Source of the DNA: Zasmidium citrigriseum
Lineage: Eukaryota > Ascomycota > Dothideomycetes > Mycosphaerellales > Mycosphaerellaceae
Direction of reading: 5' to 3'
Length of the DNA: 64,000 bases
NCBI GenBank assembly: GCA_002786025.1
Contig: NHNW01000087.1
Coordinates: 1-64,000, forward strand
Positions 12,866-23,455 of this stretch are shown one piece after another. Every line of letters starts with the position of its first letter. Position 1 is the first letter of the stretch. A program made the position numbers and the translations under genes. A model generated the notes under the pieces. It worked only from the letters and a program-made list of their open reading frames with translations, was not told the origin of the DNA and did not search any database.

Positions 12866-12951
12866 TTTGGCTGGTCTGACAGGTGAGAATTGCTCCGGCT
12901 CTGGCTGGTGTTAGGTAACGAAAACATAACAGTAACCAGCACGAGCAGGTG
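12866..12951 (-). promoter_or_regulatory. Remaining native upstream sequence of urease
   Basis: Only this short stretch, plus the first copy of the target duplication at 12952-12956, separates the urease ATG from the retrotransposon LTR. It can hold a leader but hardly a full promoter. The sequence that once continued upstream now lies beyond 20136. Confidence 0.6.
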
Positions 12952-12956
12952 GAGCT
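12952..12956. repeat. Target-site duplication GAGCT, left copy
   Basis: GAGCT directly abuts the LTR start TGTGAG here and is repeated at 20132-20136 directly after the other LTR. Five-base duplications are normal for copia integrases. Confidence 0.85.
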
Positions 12957-13169
12957 TGTGAGAAGAGCACTGACACTGATATGCATGAGACAATAACCAT
13001 GATCGTATTCAGGTAGTATCAGCCGGTGACTATATACAGAGGTCACCCATCTACCTGAAAACGCCGAAAAACCCGTGAAAACACCGAATATGCCATATCC
13101 AGTGCCGAATCCTCCGAAAGTGAAACATGCCGTAATAGGCCCACCTAGGTGGCCCGTGTGGGGCTAACA
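12957..13169 (-). repeat. 3' LTR of the copia element
   Basis: 213 bp, equal in length to the LTR at 19919-20131, with 12 differences. All 12 are transitions at CpA or its complement TpG: ten mutated in the other copy and two here (in TAATAGGC and GGCTAACA). Because the element is on the minus strand this is its downstream LTR, pointing toward the urease gene. Confidence 0.93.
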
Positions 13170-13178
13170 CACCCCCTT
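13170..13178 (-). other. Probable polypurine tract
   Basis: Read on the minus strand, AAGGGGGTG sits immediately before the 3' LTR, where plus-strand DNA synthesis of an LTR retrotransposon is primed. Confidence 0.6.
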
Positions 13179-13220
13179 AGAGAAGGCAAAAGTGCAGCCT
13201 AATCTAAAAACAGACCCATA

Positions 13221-14567
13221 CTAACGGCGGCCAGCTATTATATCCTTAATGCGGGAGATAATGTTGTTACCGCACTAAGCGATAGTAGACTAGGCGGACT
13301 TCCTATTAGCCCGATCCAGCTTGCGGAGGTCGAAGTCGAGCGAGTTCTTAAGGCGCTTAGTCTCGTTAGCCACAACCTTCTTAACATGCTAGATACCGAC
13401 GTTAAGGGCACGACGGGGAGGGGAGGACTACCGCTAGCGCTTGGGAGAGGAGGTGTCTTCCTTATTATCGAGGAGCTTACGCTTACTAACCTTGCTAGAT
13501 GGGGTGGGGGGGACAGGGCCCTCAACTAGGCGGTTAATAATCTTGTCGAGGAGCTTGCCTATAGCGGTAGGGTTAGGGTCGGCCACCTTATAGTACTCCT
13601 GCTCTTCTTCGGTAAGGTCGGTAGTAGGGTTGAGGTGCTAACTAACGGCGAGGAGGTTGTCTTTAACCGCATCGAGGGCGTTAAGGTAGTCACGGGGCTA
13701 AGCCTTACTAAGGAGGCGGTGGACGTTCTAGAGCTTTCCCTCAAGCTCGAGAACGACCTCGTTGCTACTATAGAGGTTCTTAAACTTAAGTTTGGCTAGC
13801 TTGGCGCTAGTACACACCCTAAACGTAGCGCGACCGAGGGAGGCGAACAATTTGCCCTTCTAGCGGTTGGGCGCCTACTTAGCGGCCGAGCGCTACTTGG
13901 AGAGGACGCGGCGTGCCTTAGTAGCGGTCTTGGGGAGGGCCGTCTTGCGGGGAGTAGCGCGGGAGGTCGTGTCTAGCTACACAGACGAGGAACGGGCGGG
14001 CACTAGCTTAGACTTGCTAGTAGAGATGGGCGCCGGGTTGTCGGCGGTCTTGCGGCGGCGACGAGACTCGGTGTCGTTGTTAACTAGTAGCTTAAGGAGG
14101 TGGAGGTTATCGTCGTAGCGGGCGCTCTTCGGGGCGGCGTTTAGGCGGAAGAGGGGGATAGAGGGGAGTTCTTCCTTAACGCTAGCGTCGTCGTCGACAT
14201 CCTCCTTAACGTCGCTACCGGGGGCGTCCTCGTCTTCGCTATCCTCATCTTTAATTACCTCCTTAAACTCCTCCTTAACTTCCTCCTTAGGCTCGCTATC
14301 GTCCTAAACTTCGCCCTCGGCGTCGTCGTTGGCCTTAGCGGCAGTAGCGCGGCGCTCGGCGTGGGCCTTAGTAATGTAGGTGTCGTAGCGGCCTTTCTCG
14401 GCCTTAGTAAGGGGGCGGTTGTTCTAAATCTTAATGTTTAGGTGGGCGATGTCCTCCTAGGCATCCTTGGGGCGGAATCCCTCCTCGCCCTTGCGAGGTG
14501 GGGCGGGAGAAGGCTCGCGCTCGGCGACTAGGGTGGTCTAACGACCGGGCTCTTAGTTGTCGGCCAT
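13221..14567 (-). pseudogene. Extra 3' reading frame of the copia element, unknown product
   Basis: A single minus-strand frame of about 448 codons starts at an ATG (MADN...) at 14567, about 300 bp after the pol frame ends. It runs to within about 50 bp of the 3' LTR. It is interrupted by more than a dozen stops, nearly all TAG plus one TAA early on, each explicable by CAG-to-TAG or CAA-to-TAA. No frameshift was needed to follow it. The encoded protein is highly charged: an acidic centre (clusters of D and E around 14150-14310), then a basic segment, then a predicted helical C-terminal part. I do not recognise a domain. Typical copia elements end with RNase H, so this is an accessory gene of the element. 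It could be a captured host gene or a chromatin-targeting or nucleic-acid-binding factor, which is inference only. Confidence 0.7.
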
Positions 14568-14869
14568 GTTGCGACCGGAGGGGCTTGCTAGAGGTAGTGG
14601 TGTCGGCTAGAGAGTAGTATGTCGGGCGGACAGGCAGAGTAGGGGCAGATAGTAAGTAGGGGGCAGAGCGATAGTTAGTTGCGTAAAGGTTTAAGTTAGT
14701 TTGGAGCAGTAGACGGCTTAAATCATTAAGGGTGACGTAAGTAGAGCGCACGGACCATTCCCTAGAATCTTCTAGTAGGCTAATTACGGGGTAGAATCGT
14801 TCTTTACATGAAAGCATGTAAGTGAATCTTCCTTTTAGGGGTCATTACGTGATGCTAAGCCCAAGTCTC

Positions 14870-17800
14870 AAAATGTCTCATTAGGCTCCGGGTCGTTATC
14901 TGCCGCTTTAGTAAGCATTAGGTAGGCATTATCCTTTTCATCGGCACCCCCCAGGTTATTAACGTCCTCCATGTACAATTAGCGGATGAATTAGCGATGC
15001 TTTAGTAGCGTTAGGAGCTTCGTAAGCCTATTAGCCGGCATGCGGGTAGTTTCCAGCTAGTTAACCTTCAAATTACCGGCAAGATATCGTTCTCGTAACT
15101 AGCATTGCTGTATATCCATATGTCGCATCCTCGTGTTAATTCTTCTAGCGGGTGTAGTAATTACACGAAGGGTTTGTAGGTTGTCACAGAAAAGAACTAG
15201 TAAACGATCCAATTTCAGGTCAATCGCCTCTAGCAAACGGATCCACTAGATGAGTTCCGTTCTAGCATAGCTTACAGAGTAGAGTTCCGCCTCTGTGCTT
15301 GATTTCGTGACCATCCTCTGCCTATAGGCCTTCTAATCGACAGGCCCACTAAATAGCATAAAGAGGAAACCCTTAGAGGAGCGCCGGGTGAGAGTGTCAT
15401 CCGCATAAGAAGCGTTAGACGCCCTAAAGAACTCTCTAAGGTCGGCATTAGCCTTAGTCGCCCTATACGCTAGGCTTAATGATTTCGTACACCGGAGATA
15501 CCGAAGCAGGTGCTAAGCCGCCCTAAGGTGTGTAGGAGAGGGGTTCTTCAGGTGCTATGCTAATAGAGAGGTCGCGAAAGCAATATCCGGCCGTGTCTAA
15601 ATAGCAGCAAAGTTTAGGCTGCTAACTAGGCTGCGATATTCCTTCGTGCGGGCAGCATTCTCCGGCGCTAGGCTAGGTGCCCTATCGAAACCGTAGGGCA
15701 GGGGGGTTTCCACCCTTCGCACAATGTCTAGGGGAAAACGTACCGCTATACGGTCGACATATGTAGCCTAATTAAGCTAGATCCGGCGGAGAGCGCGATC
15801 ACGGGTAATCCGGATCCCGCAAAACCACTTTAGGGGTCCCATCTCCCGTATCGCAAAGCGAGCCATTAGGTCACGTTAGACCTAAAGGGCCTCCTCACGG
15901 TCCTTATCCTAGAAGGCTAGCATAATGTCGTCTATAAAGAAGAAGATTAACACCCGTCCCTTCACGCAGAGGCACTCTACCACCTATACAAAACCAAGTT
16001 CCTTAAGCGTCTCCCTTAGGAGGTTGTACCATAGGTTCGGTGCTTCCTTGAACCCGTATAACGCCTTAACGTACTTTAGGAGCACCCCCGGTTTCCAAAA
16101 TAGTTTAGGCGGGCGAAGATAGATAGGTGCTAGAAGGTCGGCGTTAAGGAAGGCATTGATAGCATTAAGCTAAATAGTTTCGAGGTCGAAGTACGCAATA
16201 ATTGCAATCAACAGGCGGAAAACCCTCGTAGGGAGCGTTGTAGCGTAGGTATCGTTTAGAGTCTCCTAAAGGTCGCCCCTAGCGTAGAGTCTCGCCTTAA
16301 ACTTGGTTAAGAGGTTGTTCTCGTCCGCTTTATACGTCCAGACCTAGGTAAGGGGAACCGGTTTAGTTAGCACCTTAGATTCGTCGACTTCATACTAGGT
16401 TCCCATCTAACAGGCTTTCTCCTACTCCTCCTTAGTTGCGATTTGAAATTCAGCCGCAAACTTATGTTTAAGGACCTGTTCCTATCGACGAGGGACGGGT
16501 AGGAGAGTTCGAACATTAACCTTGTAGGCGTATTCCTCCATCGCAACCTAGGCTGCTTCCACTGCAAACGCCGCTAGGTGGTTAGTAACCCGGGGCTTCT
16601 TTAGGCGCGGAAGGAGTTTAGCCTTAAGGTCCATCTCCGGTAGGCGTGTATGCTATAGAAGCGAGGTAGGGGTAGACGGTAGAGGGAGAGCCTAGCGATT
16701 AGGAGGTACTAGCTAGTATTAATGCAGACCCGGGGTATATTCGAGCGGAAAGATGGGGTCCTGGAGTACCGGGGGGAAGTAGACATCCTCCTTCATAGGC
16801 TCATTATAGTAGCTATAGGGGTACTCCATCTCAACCGGGCTTTTAGGAGAAACAGCCGTGGAGGGTCCCCCGTCGATAGGTGTAGCCGGTCGAAGATCTT
16901 CCGCTGTTACTAGTACTAGGCTAGGCACAATCTCTGTCTAGTAGATATCGTAGCCCTAACTAAGTAGGAGGAGATTATTAAATTAATTAGCAAAGGATAG
17001 GCGGGGAGGCTAAAGGGCAATGTTAAACTATAGTTCATTCGGAAATGTCTACCCCACGTCAAAATCATAGGCTCCCTAATACACCTGCTCCTCGTTAAAG
17101 ATAACATCGCGAGTCTAGATAACCTTGCGTAAGGAGGGGATCTAGATCCGATAGATGCTATAGCCTTCAAACCCTACTAGGTAGCCTATATAGGCACGAG
17201 GCGCCATCTTAGCCTTCCTTAGGGGATCCTTCGGGTTCGTACGGTAGGCGTAAGAACGGGAGCCCACCACCCGCATGTGTGCTATAGATAGGGCTCGACC
17301 GGTAGCAACCTTAATAGGAGTCTTCCACCCTAGGCCCTTCGTTAGGGATCGATTTAGAATAAACGCTGCCGTAGCCACTATCTCTAGTTAGAGGTTCTCT
17401 AGCAGGTTCGCCTAGATCGTTAGACACCTAGCTATAGTAATAAGTAGCGTACCCGCTCGCTCCGCAGGATCCTACTTAGGGGTGTATAGTGCCGTGAGAT
17501 TGAGGCTAACACCGCTCCGTCGTACCCTCGAGCGGAAGGTAATGCTAAATGCCGAGTCGTTGTCGGCCTAAAGGACAATAAGCTCGCGGCCAAGGGCCCG
17601 TACAAAGCGAATCAGCTCCTCGTAGAACTCTAACATAGTGTTCTAGTTGCAGGTCGGTGTTGTCCACACGAAGTGCATGTGCGTATAGACATCATAGGCG
17701 TGCAGGAGGTAGTTGTCCCCGTTGTAAGCCTAATCGAGGTAGACAACATCTATTACGATATCCGAGAAAGGGGCAGGTAGGCGCATACGAACCGGCTTCC

Positions 17801-19890
17801 TCCTAGAGATCTGTTTGTAGGCTTTGGATAGAGCACATGCCTCACATTCCTTAGTTAGGGGGGCTAGAGTACCGTTAGCTACGATTGCGTTAGTAACAGC
17901 ATCCGGAAGGTAGGCAATGCGGTCTCCCCCAATGTGACTAAACAGCCGGTGCCATTATTTACCGGTAAGGCACCTCTTAGGAAGCGGGTGCCTACTACTC
18001 TGTACCGCAAAGGTCTAAATGCGGCGAGCGTCGTCCTATTATTAGGTAGCAACCTAAGCCACCGTTAGGGGACGACCATCTCTCGTTAGCGGCCATTTGT
18101 ACACCCGGAATCGAGCAGAGGGAGGGCTAGGTGCTACTACATTAAGATAGGGGTAGCCCTAGCGACGGCGCAGCTATGAGACTAGTCGGTTCTGCCTATT
18201 ATACTAGGTATCGGTGCGCTCGTCAAGGTAAAGTCTAGAGAGGCGCATCTTCGGGCTAGAGACGATGTTAGTGTAGAACCTAGGTATATAGAGGACATCC
18301 TTCAAGTTCAGGTAGAGTGTCTACCTATTAATAGCCTTTAGGGGTATCTTAGCCCGGCCCTTCGCAACTGCACAGAGAGTGCTATTGCCCGCGTAAATAA
18401 TAGTGTTACGGGGTATGCTCTCCACTTCAAAGCTAGCTAGCATAGGGTTATTAATAATATAGGCATTGGAGCTAGAGTCGAGCAACTACTCGGCCACGAG
18501 GTCGTGAGACTCCGTATACATTACCATAGGGCGGATCTGTACAGAGGCACGAGGATTAGGGGGCGGTAGAGCCTTATTAACTCTTAGAAAGTTAACACTA
18601 AGCTTCCCCATGTTAGTATTAAGGTCACTAATCTCCCTCGGGGTAGACGACTCGGTCTAAGATGCCTTCTAGATTGCCTAGGCCACAGGGTCCCTATATC
18701 GTTCAGCCTATCGACGGCAGAAGGAGAGGTGTTCGTAGTAGTACTTCTAGTAGTAGCGGAGCCATTGCTTCTGTTCGGCGGTTATGTCCTTCTAGGTAGG
18801 GCGAAGGGTGTAGTTAATAATCTCACAATTACCTAGGCGGTTACAGGCCTTATGTGGTGGCTTGCTAGTAATTTTCTTAACAGTTAGACCTCCACGGCGC
18901 TAACGGGGTCGTCGAGCGGCACGCTTAGGCGGAAGGTCAATCCCTCCGTCGTTATTAGGTGGGCCGTCCTAAACGGCCGCAGATAGCTTGGTAGTACCCG
19001 CCTAGAAGACCGCATTAAGAGAGACATCCTTCGTAAGACCAACTAGGCGGCGGCGAAGAAAGTCCCTACACATAGTGATCCCCTCCTTAAAGCTTCGGGC
19101 CATCTAAGCAATTAGACGTCCCTAAGTAAGGTCGATCCGGGCCTCAACTATGTTATAGAAGTTATGAAAGGCCTAAGGTGATAGGGGGTGATTAGCCGCA
19201 TTAAGCTTTAGCCGGTGGTTATTCTACAAGGTGACGAAGGTCTCGTAGTCGTTAGTCTTTAGTCCCTACATTAGGTCGTCGTGTGCATCCTAAAGCTAGC
19301 GGTTCCGGTTGTCTAGGGAGGGTTTAAGCTAAGAACAGATATACTACTACTATTCATTAATCGTCTAGAGGCGACTAAGTGCCTTAGAGTACTAGCTAGG
19401 GATAGTCCGGTTAAGATACGCCTTCTAGTCCCTCTTGTTAGCAACAAAACGGGACCAGGCCTCCCGTTCATAGTTGAAGCGGAGGATAGTAGTATTGTAC
19501 CTGTCGACGGCATACCGGTGACGGAGCTGCTGCATCTAGTTAACCTCCTCGCCGTCGACAGGTACGTCGACTTCCGGGAAGTCGAGGAACACAGGTTCCT
19601 AAGGTTCGGGGTCGGGGTAAACCTAACGTATGCCTATAGGGTGTTAAGCATCGATAGGAACCTAAATTGTCTCGACAGGCCTTATGTATCTCTAGATACC
19701 GGTACGTCGTGCCCTAGTAATGGCTTGCGAGGCAAAATCGTCAAATTGGCGGGGATCCGAACAGACGATCTCGAACGCCTGTCTAGCCTAAACGGTAGTA
19801 AAGGGGTCGGTAGTAGGAAAAGAGGCCGCTATAGTATCGTGAGAGTAGGCGCTAGGGAAGTAGCGATTCGAATAACAGACAAAGGGTAAT
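14870..19890 (-). pseudogene. Degenerate gag-pol of the copia element
   Basis: Read on the minus strand from about 19890 to 14870. A gag-like part lies around 18700-19500 (RYNTTILRFNYEREAWSRF near 19440-19510). A protease-like stretch with SSSNAYI lies near 18470. Integrase follows (ATAAFILNRSLTKGLGWKTP near 17300-17375, then GYLVGF). Reverse transcriptase (VKALYGFKEAPNLWYNLL near 16000-16060, then IDDIM at 15921-15935) and RNase H (SSTEAELYS, then CDNLQTLR) come last. Stops are mainly TAG at expected Gln or Trp positions. The boundaries given are approximate because every segment contains stops. It cannot encode an active polyprotein as it stands. Confidence 0.85.
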
Positions 19891-19901
19891 CCAATTAATA
19901 G

Positions 19902-19918
19902 CGGACCGGGCTTATGAC
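19902..19918 (-). other. Candidate primer-binding site
   Basis: Directly inside the 5' LTR the minus strand reads GTCATAAGCCCGGTCC. Reverting one RIP-type change gives ATGAGCCCGG, which resembles the complement of the initiator tRNA-Met anticodon stem-loop (GGGCTCATAAC). Many copia elements prime from a half molecule of that tRNA. The match is short, so this is a suggestion. Confidence 0.35.
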
Positions 19919-20131
19919 TATAAGAAGAGCACTAACACTAATATGCATGAGACAATAACCATAATCGTATTTAGGTAGTATTAGCCGGTAACTATATACA
20001 GAGGTCACCCATCTACCTAAAAACGCCGAAAAACCCGTGAAAACACCGAATATGCCATATCTAGTGCCGAATCCTCCGAAAGTGAAACATGCCGTAATGG
20101 GCCCACCTAGGTGGCCCGTGTGGGGCTGACA
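19919..20131 (-). repeat. 5' LTR of the copia element
   Basis: 213 bp. It carries ten of the twelve CpA/TpG transitions that separate the LTRs, including TGTG to TATA at its inner end and several CAG to TAG changes. It ends CTGACA before the right target duplication. Confidence 0.93.
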
Positions 20132-20136
20132 GAGCT
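20132..20136. repeat. Target-site duplication GAGCT, right copy
   Basis: GAGCT immediately follows the LTR terminus GCTGACA and matches 12952-12956. Confidence 0.85.
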
Positions 20137-21026
20137 GCAGTGCAGCTGGTGGAGCAAAAGGCGGGGGTGGGGTCGGTTGGAGGCATATTTATATTTGATG
20201 AGAATGCCATTTCGAGTTAATGCAAAGTTTATTAATAATATTGCAAAGATCTTACGGGTTGGGATGCCTGATTGTTCCCGAATGGTTGTTGCTTCCATTG
20301 GCAGGGTTTGTGTAGGAGAGAGTTGAGGGCGCGTTCGTATCAATCTCGGTCTCGGACTCGGGCGCTGACCGGCTTGTTGATCCGCATTGAGCAGAGATCT
20401 GCATCGTCTAAATCCGAGTAGCCGGACCGGTTCCTTCCAGCTTTCAACCTCACCTTTGACCTCAACCTCACCTCGGCAACACTGTTACACATTGCTGATC
20501 GCACATGCACCGATGCAAGCCGGGCGCAGACAGTACTTGCCGCCGCCGCCTTCTTCATGCCGCCGCCTTCTTCATGCCGCCGATAAGAAGGGTCACTCGA
20601 TGCTTGAGCCCAGGCGAGGTGACAAAGGCCTCCTCTCTCGCCATGACTGGTCGATACCCCAAGACGAGCTGAGGCAGAGGCGAACTCCAACAGGCCTCGT
20701 AAGAGTACTATTCCAATGCTCGTGTCAGTCCCATGGCTCAAATTGCTTTGGGAAGACAAAGATCTCCCTTTGAACAACGCAACTCGACCACGGTAGTTTG
20801 GACACGGTCCAAACTCTGCATGCTCACTGTAGGTAGATCAAAGAGACTGTCCATACTAGCCCTTGGAGCTCTACTCGTCTCGGCCTCGTATCACCTCGTA
20901 TGTTCGGTACCTTCCAAAGCCTTTGGATAAACTTTTGCCCAGCTGGCAAAAGAATCGTGGAGACAGATGCATTAAGTAGGAGGACACTTGACCAGCATCA
21001 ATAGGAGAAGCATCTACGAATTCAAC
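20137..21026. other. Former urease upstream region plus MFS upstream region
   Basis: About 890 bp without a recognisable gene. Before the retrotransposon inserted, the part next to 20137 was the sequence upstream of urease, so urease promoter elements may be stranded here. Overlapping frames of 110-145 codons exist on both strands but show no family signature. Confidence 0.5.
20543..20583 (+). repeat. Short tandem repeat, 17-bp unit
   Basis: The unit CCGCCGCCTTCTTCATG occurs at 20543-20559 and 20560-20576, followed by a partial third copy. It may be a simple slippage repeat. Confidence 0.8.
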
Positions 21027-22975
21027 ATGGGTCTAGGAGTACTGGAACAACCAGGCCAAGTGCCAGGCAAGTATCACCGCCTGCTAAGATCATCACAATT
21101 GCTAAACAGCTTCACAGGCACCGCAACTTTAGAACACCTCGACGGAAGAACTTCCAGTACGACGTGTACCACCAACGCCAAACGCAGCAAAGATGGCATT
21201 ATTCTGGTACCACAGCCTAGCGATGATCCGCAGGACCCCCTGGTGAGTGATCTCGCGAAAGCGGTCGTAGACGAGTGCAATGTGACTGATGAGGCTTCCA
21301 GAATTGGCCCCTCTGGCAGCGAGACATGATAACCGGTATACTCAGCTCGGTATCCGTCCTGAGCGCTGCACTCACTTCCATCATGGCCGCAAATAATATC
21401 ACCTACTTCCTCTGGTTCAAGAGAATAAGCTTCACCGACATGGCCTTACTGACTGGCTGGCATCTGCTAGGCATAGGTGTTGGCGGGCCAGTCTTCGTGG
21501 CCAGCGCTCGTATCTGGGGTAAACGACATCTGTATCTTTTGGGTTCTCTGATAATCATTGTGAGTTCTGTCTGGGCTGGTTGTAGCGGTCATGACTATGA
21601 GTCGATGGTCGCCGCTCGTTTCTTTCAGGTGAGCAAAGCGGAATGCCTGGTTGACTGCAAATCGCTGACAGCTACACAGGGCCTGGGGCTGGCACCCTTC
21701 GAAGCTCTGATCAATGCCACGGCTGGAGATCTCTACTTCGTGCATGAGAGCGGCAAGCGAATGGCTCTCACCAACATGAGTCTATTTGGATCCTCGTTCT
21801 TTGCTCCAGTCATAGTCGGCCGGTACGTATTGTTCACGTTGGACATGATCAGATCATCTAATGTTTGTCACCCAAGGATGTCGCTATCGATCGGCTGGCA
21901 ATGGTCATTTTGGCTCGTGGCTATATTCACGGCGGCCTTGTTTCCTCTAGTGGCCTTGTTCTGCCCTGAGACCACATACATTCGCACTCCCGGGTCAACT
22001 TCAATCGACAGTGCATCCAAGAACACCATTGACTCCCCTGACGCTGATATCAAACCGGAGATACGATTCGAAGAACGCATAGTTGCAAGTCAGCAAAGCA
22101 GCCTATCCAAACCAAAGCTCCTCTCACGACAGTCACTACGGATATTCGATGGCCGTAAAACTGATGAACCCTTCTGGAAAGTCTTCCTGCGTCCATTTCC
22201 ACTCTTCTTACATCCGGCAGTGCTCTGGAGCTGTTTGATCCAAGGAATCGTCATCGGTTGGACTGTCCTTGTCGGTGTTATGCTTGCCTTTGTTGCGATT
22301 CAATGGAACTTCAACGAAGCCGACACCGGTTATCTGTACGTTGGAGGCTTCGCTGGAGCGTTGCTGGGAATGGTCTTCAGCGGCCTTTTGAGCGACTAGA
22401 GCGCCAAATGGTTGACGAAGCTCAATGGAGGGACATGTAAGTCCTCCTCCACCCTGTGCCTTGATATTTTCGCTGCTGACGAAAGTACAGACGAACCAGT
22501 ATTCCGCATGCTCCTCGTCCTTCCACTCCTAATATTTGGCGCCGGCGGTCTCTACGGCTTCGGCATCACAGCCTCCGACAAATCCTACGGCTACATCCTC
22601 CTGGACGTCTTCTTCGGCTGGCTCTGCGGCGGAATGGTCTTTGGCACCGTCGGAGCAGCTCTATACATCGTTGATGCTCTCCGCGATACTACCGTCGAAG
22701 CCTTCACTTGCCTACTGCTGTTCAAGAACGTCTTTGCGTTTGGGATCTGCTATAGTGGCTACAACTGGCTCATGGGGTCGAGTGTCAAAGAGCTGTTCAC
22801 GATTGTGGCGAGCGTGGAAGTTGGCATTTGTGCATTGACGATTCCGATGTGTGAGTTCTCTAGGATTCTGGATGAGGGCTAATGGAGCTGACGAGTTTGT
22901 GTAGATGTGTTTGGGAAGAAGATTCGGTACTTCTTTGGACGGAACGATATTCTCCGTATCTTCAAATTAAGATGA
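21027..22975 (+). pseudogene. MFS transporter (Hol1-like DHA family) with one internal stop
   Basis: Seven exons fit: 21027-21066, 21118-21242, 21302-21628, 21680-21822, 21877-22436, 22491-22850 and 22905-22975, or 542 codons. Family features are MGLGVLEQPGQVPGTATLE at the N-terminus, then DPQDPLNWPLWQRD before the first membrane helix. About 12 hydrophobic segments follow, with a long central loop (residues ~245-300) and NGGTYEPVFRMLLVLP after that loop. Relatives are plasma-membrane drug/proton or small-molecule carriers. Codon 386 is TAG (22397-22399), in ...GLLSD(stop)SAKWL..., and coding sequence with correct introns continues for 156 codons. TAG here is one CpA-context transition away from TGG or CAG. 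The first intron appears to start with GC instead of GT. Unless the stop is a sequence error or is read through, the product loses about four or five membrane helices. Confidence 0.85.
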
Positions 22976-23455
22976 GACACTGAGATGATCAGATTGGCTT
23001 GTCTTTACGGAAGACCAGTGAGAAGGGAACGAAGCGTCCTGATCGGCTCTGGGAGCGACAGCTATCGACTCTAAAAGCATGTGACTATTCGGTCTTGGAA
23101 GCACATTCTTATCTCTGCGGTAGAGTCACGCCATGGGTGGCCATTTCAGGAGCGGCCTAATCGGTCGGTCAATCAAACTCAATCAATATTGATTTCTCTC
23201 GGAGACGTGGGCACAGCCTCGAGGAAAAGGTACAGCAGCTTACTCCTGACAGAAAGTTCCGCATTTCATCGCAGCGTGCGATCCAGCAGGCGATGAGGAT
23301 GTGAATTTCTCGGATGGTGACTTGAGGTTCGGATTTTCAAGCGACGTTGTTGTGATTATTGAAAAGCGCCCGGGCCCTCCCGCTGAGCTTACCTAGTAAG
23401 CTCGATCCACCAACCACCCACGCCAAATATTGCTTCAGTCCTTGCGCGCCTCCAA
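22976..23455. other. Intergenic region, no gene seen
   Basis: This lies between the MFS stop and the HMG-box protein start and includes a pyrimidine-rich stretch just before 23456. No supported coding frame. Confidence 0.45.

Larger units (their letters stand above)
12957..20131 (-). mobile_element. RIP-inactivated Ty1/copia LTR retrotransposon, full length
   Basis: The 7175-bp element has two 213-bp LTRs, TG...CA termini and a 5-bp GAGCT duplication. Transcription would run on the minus strand. Domain order from right to left is gag, protease, integrase (GYLVGFEGYSIYR near 17150-17190), reverse transcriptase (FFIDDIM near 15921-15945), then RNase H (TKSSTEAELYSVSYA near 15260-15320). Integrase before reverse transcriptase makes it copia, not gypsy. 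The frames are broken by many TAG and some TAA codons where a glutamine (CAG, CAA) or tryptophan (TGG) would fit. This is the CpA-to-TpA pattern of RIP. I saw few indels, which suggests a fairly recent insertion silenced by RIP rather than slow decay. An extra reading frame lies between RNase H and the 3' LTR. Confidence 0.95.

Noticed and set aside
20132..20155. GCTGCAGTGCAGC near-palindrome as a regulatory site or transposon end
   Set aside because: It begins inside the target duplication by chance, is short, and has no partner elsewhere.
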